Assembly: GCF_902153245.2 (NCBI RefSeq)
Contig: NZ_CABFWF030000010.1
Location: 339,676 to 394,733 of the forward strand
DNA from: Pseudorhizobium endolithicum
GTDB lineage: Bacteria; Pseudomonadota; Alphaproteobacteria; Rhizobiales; Rhizobiaceae
Length of the DNA: 55,058 nucleotides
Direction: 5' to 3'
Shown here: one piece after another, positions 54,001 to 55,058 of the stretch
How the letters are laid out: every line of letters starts with the position of its first letter
Position numbering within the stretch: position 1 is the first letter of the stretch
Translations under genes and position numbers: made by a program
The notes under the pieces: generated by a model
Seen by the model: the letters and a program-made list of their open reading frames with translations, nothing else
The model's database searches: none
Told to the model about the DNA's origin: nothing

Positions 54001-54866
54001 GTGGATGAGATTGGACACCGCCGAGAATACACCTCCAAACAACTGACCGCACTACGAAAGGAACTAAGAGAAGCTGATCTACTCCTGGAAGGAAAAGCGT
54101 GTGTTTACGCTACGGGCTCTTATGGCCGCCTAGAAGCACGTACAGATAGCGATCTAGATCTGTTTATCGTCGGATTGACCGATCCCGCCTCCAAGGGATC
54201 GCCAAAAGGAAGCCGTCTCCGCCACTTAGATGAAATCTGCATAAAGGCGGACCTTATCCACGCAACGAAGCGCTTGGGATTAAAGACTTCGATGGCGATG
54301 GGCGGTATCTCGCGCACTACTCGGCCGAGCAGTTTACAAAGACCTTAGGAACACCAGAGGACGACGCAACAAATACACTAACCGGCCGTCTCCTGATGCT
54401 CTTAGAGAGCAAGCCCCTACTTGGCGATGACGTATACGCGGATGTTATCCGTACCGTTATAAAAGCGTACTGGCGGGATTACGAAGATCATAAAGATGAG
54501 TTCATGCCTGCGTATCTCACGAATGACATATTACGCTTGTGGCGCACATTTTGCGTGAATTATGAGGCTAGAACAGAACGTAAGCCAGATCCCAACAAAG
54601 CAAAAGGGAAAGTCAAGAACTACAAGCTGAAGCACAGCCGCATGCTCACGTGCTTCTCAGCACTGCTTTATCTTCTCACAATTTATAAACGTAATGGGAC
54701 GGTTTCTGAAGAAGACGGCTTCGCCATGACTCAGCTCACTCCCATTGAACGCGTGGAATGGCTGTTACAGCAGCCCGAAGCAAGTGACGCCCATTCGGAA
54801 GCCACAAAGCTCCTCGAACAATACGATCAGTTTCTTACCCTTACCAAGATCGGCGAGGTAGAGCTA
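54001..54866 (+). pseudogene. Pol-beta-type nucleotidyltransferase, frameshifted and IS-truncated
   Basis: From a GTG directly after the exonuclease stop, the first frame gives a nucleotidyltransferase core: ATGSYGRLEARTDSDLDLFI (Gly 39-Ser 40 ... Asp 51, Asp 53). At 54268–54269 the frame breaks. Reading one base off, the sequence continues ALGIKDFDGDGRYLAHYSAE, then TGRLLMLLESKPLLGDDVYA, YWRDYEDHKDEFMPAYLTND and NYKLKHSRMLTCFSALLYLL. One missing A in ACGAAG would explain the break. The C-terminus is lost at an IS630-type insertion near 54866. The original protein was at least 288 residues. The second part alone could only start at an internal ATG (54396). Substrate or product is unknown. Confidence 0.75.
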
Positions 54867-55058
54867 GAGCGGATTCGACTTAGTCCGGGTCATATCCGGC
54901 GGCCTCGAAGTAGTTCCGGCATTCCTCGGGGGTGAAGGCGGATAGACAGTCGGCGACGGCTGACCAGAGGTCGTCAACGGTTCTGGCAGCGACCTTTCTG
55001 AGCAGAGCCTTGAGCTTGGAGAAAGCCATCTCGATGGGGTTGAAGTCCGGCGAGTATG
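54867..55058 (-). mobile_element. IS630-family insertion sequence, right end (partial)
   Basis: The transposase C-terminus and the short sequence beyond its stop mark one end of an IS630-type element. Such elements duplicate TA, and a TA at 54865–54866 is the probable junction. The rest lies beyond the window. The terminal inverted repeat cannot be confirmed without the other end. Confidence 0.7.
54880..55058 (-). CDS. IS630-family transposase, C-terminal part
   Basis: A partial reading frame entering from the right edge. Its last 59 residues include YSPDFNPIEMAFSKLKALLRK, TVDDLWSAV and ECRNYFEAAGYDPD followed by TAA. The SPDFNPIE stretch holds the third catalytic acid (Glu) of the DDE transposase and is characteristic of the IS630/Tc1-mariner group. 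The 5' part lies outside the window. Its end interrupts the nucleotidyltransferase gene. Confidence 0.9.
   Translation of the reverse strand, partial: YSPDFNPIEMAFSKLKALLRKVAARTVDDLWSAVADCLSAFTPEECRNYFEAAGYDPD

Overview
The window looks like chromosome (or chromid) of a Rhizobiaceae alphaproteobacterium, probably of the Rhizobium/Agrobacterium/Shinella group. The evidence is the high GC of most genes, the housekeeping order murA–DUF2948–hisD–UPF0262–low-Mr phosphatase–infA–maf–yacG–tRNA-Phe, a FixL/FixK/FxkR oxygen-sensing set of the type known from Rhizobium etli, OpgC, and rhizobial-type mosaic intergenic repeats. Species assignment is inference.

Layout. (1) 1–6118: housekeeping genes on the minus strand, bounded by tRNA-Phe(GAA) and tRNA-Thr(GGT). 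(2) 6119–15201: an accessory-looking block. It opens with the wreck of a tyrosine-integrase gene directly behind tRNA-Thr and continues with a ferric-siderophore uptake locus: binding protein, two permeases, ATPase and siderophore reductase on the minus strand, a divergent TonB-dependent receptor, and an AraC-type regulator. No siderophore biosynthesis genes are present. (3) 15503–19921: a low-oxygen signalling module made of hybrid FixL, FixK and the OmpR-type FxkR. It has a K-box-like direct repeat in the fixK/fxkR intergenic region and a perfect FixK/FNR-type palindrome between a GNAT-like gene and a 74-residue unknown protein. (4) 19928–30668: envelope and signalling genes: a CHASE2–GGDEF–EAL protein with a degenerate GGDEF, its partner FecR-domain protein carrying a long Gly/Asn repeat, galE, an aminotransferase, mscL, and a sodium/solute-symporter-fused hybrid histidine kinase. 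OpgC (30843–32051) follows. (5) 32070–43535: an L-fucose catabolic locus: GntR regulator and UxaA/GarD-family dehydratase on the minus strand, and on the plus strand a three-gene sugar ABC transporter, aldo/keto reductase, lactonase, zinc dehydrogenase, mutarotase, SDR dehydrogenase and L-fuconate dehydratase. (6) 43611–51190: a hexuronate/aldonate operon on the minus strand: GntR regulator, TRAP transporter DctP-Q-M, idonate-type dehydrogenase, UxuA and UxuB, behind a clear promoter and a 9-bp-arm operator. (7) 51300–55058: a variable right end: a Cys-containing small protein, several palindromic repeats, a YedK/HMCES-type SRAP protein, then an AT-richer two-gene cassette (DEDD exonuclease plus Pol-beta-type nucleotidyltransferase). 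The second gene of the cassette is frameshifted and cut by an IS630-family element.

How it fits together. The two sugar-acid loci are linked by paralogous GntR regulators whose promoters share an exact 12-base sequence. The low-oxygen module contains its own apparent outputs. The two places that look recently remodelled are the tRNA-Thr/siderophore block and the exonuclease–nucleotidyltransferase cassette. The latter is the best candidate for an undescribed, defence-like system, although this copy appears broken.
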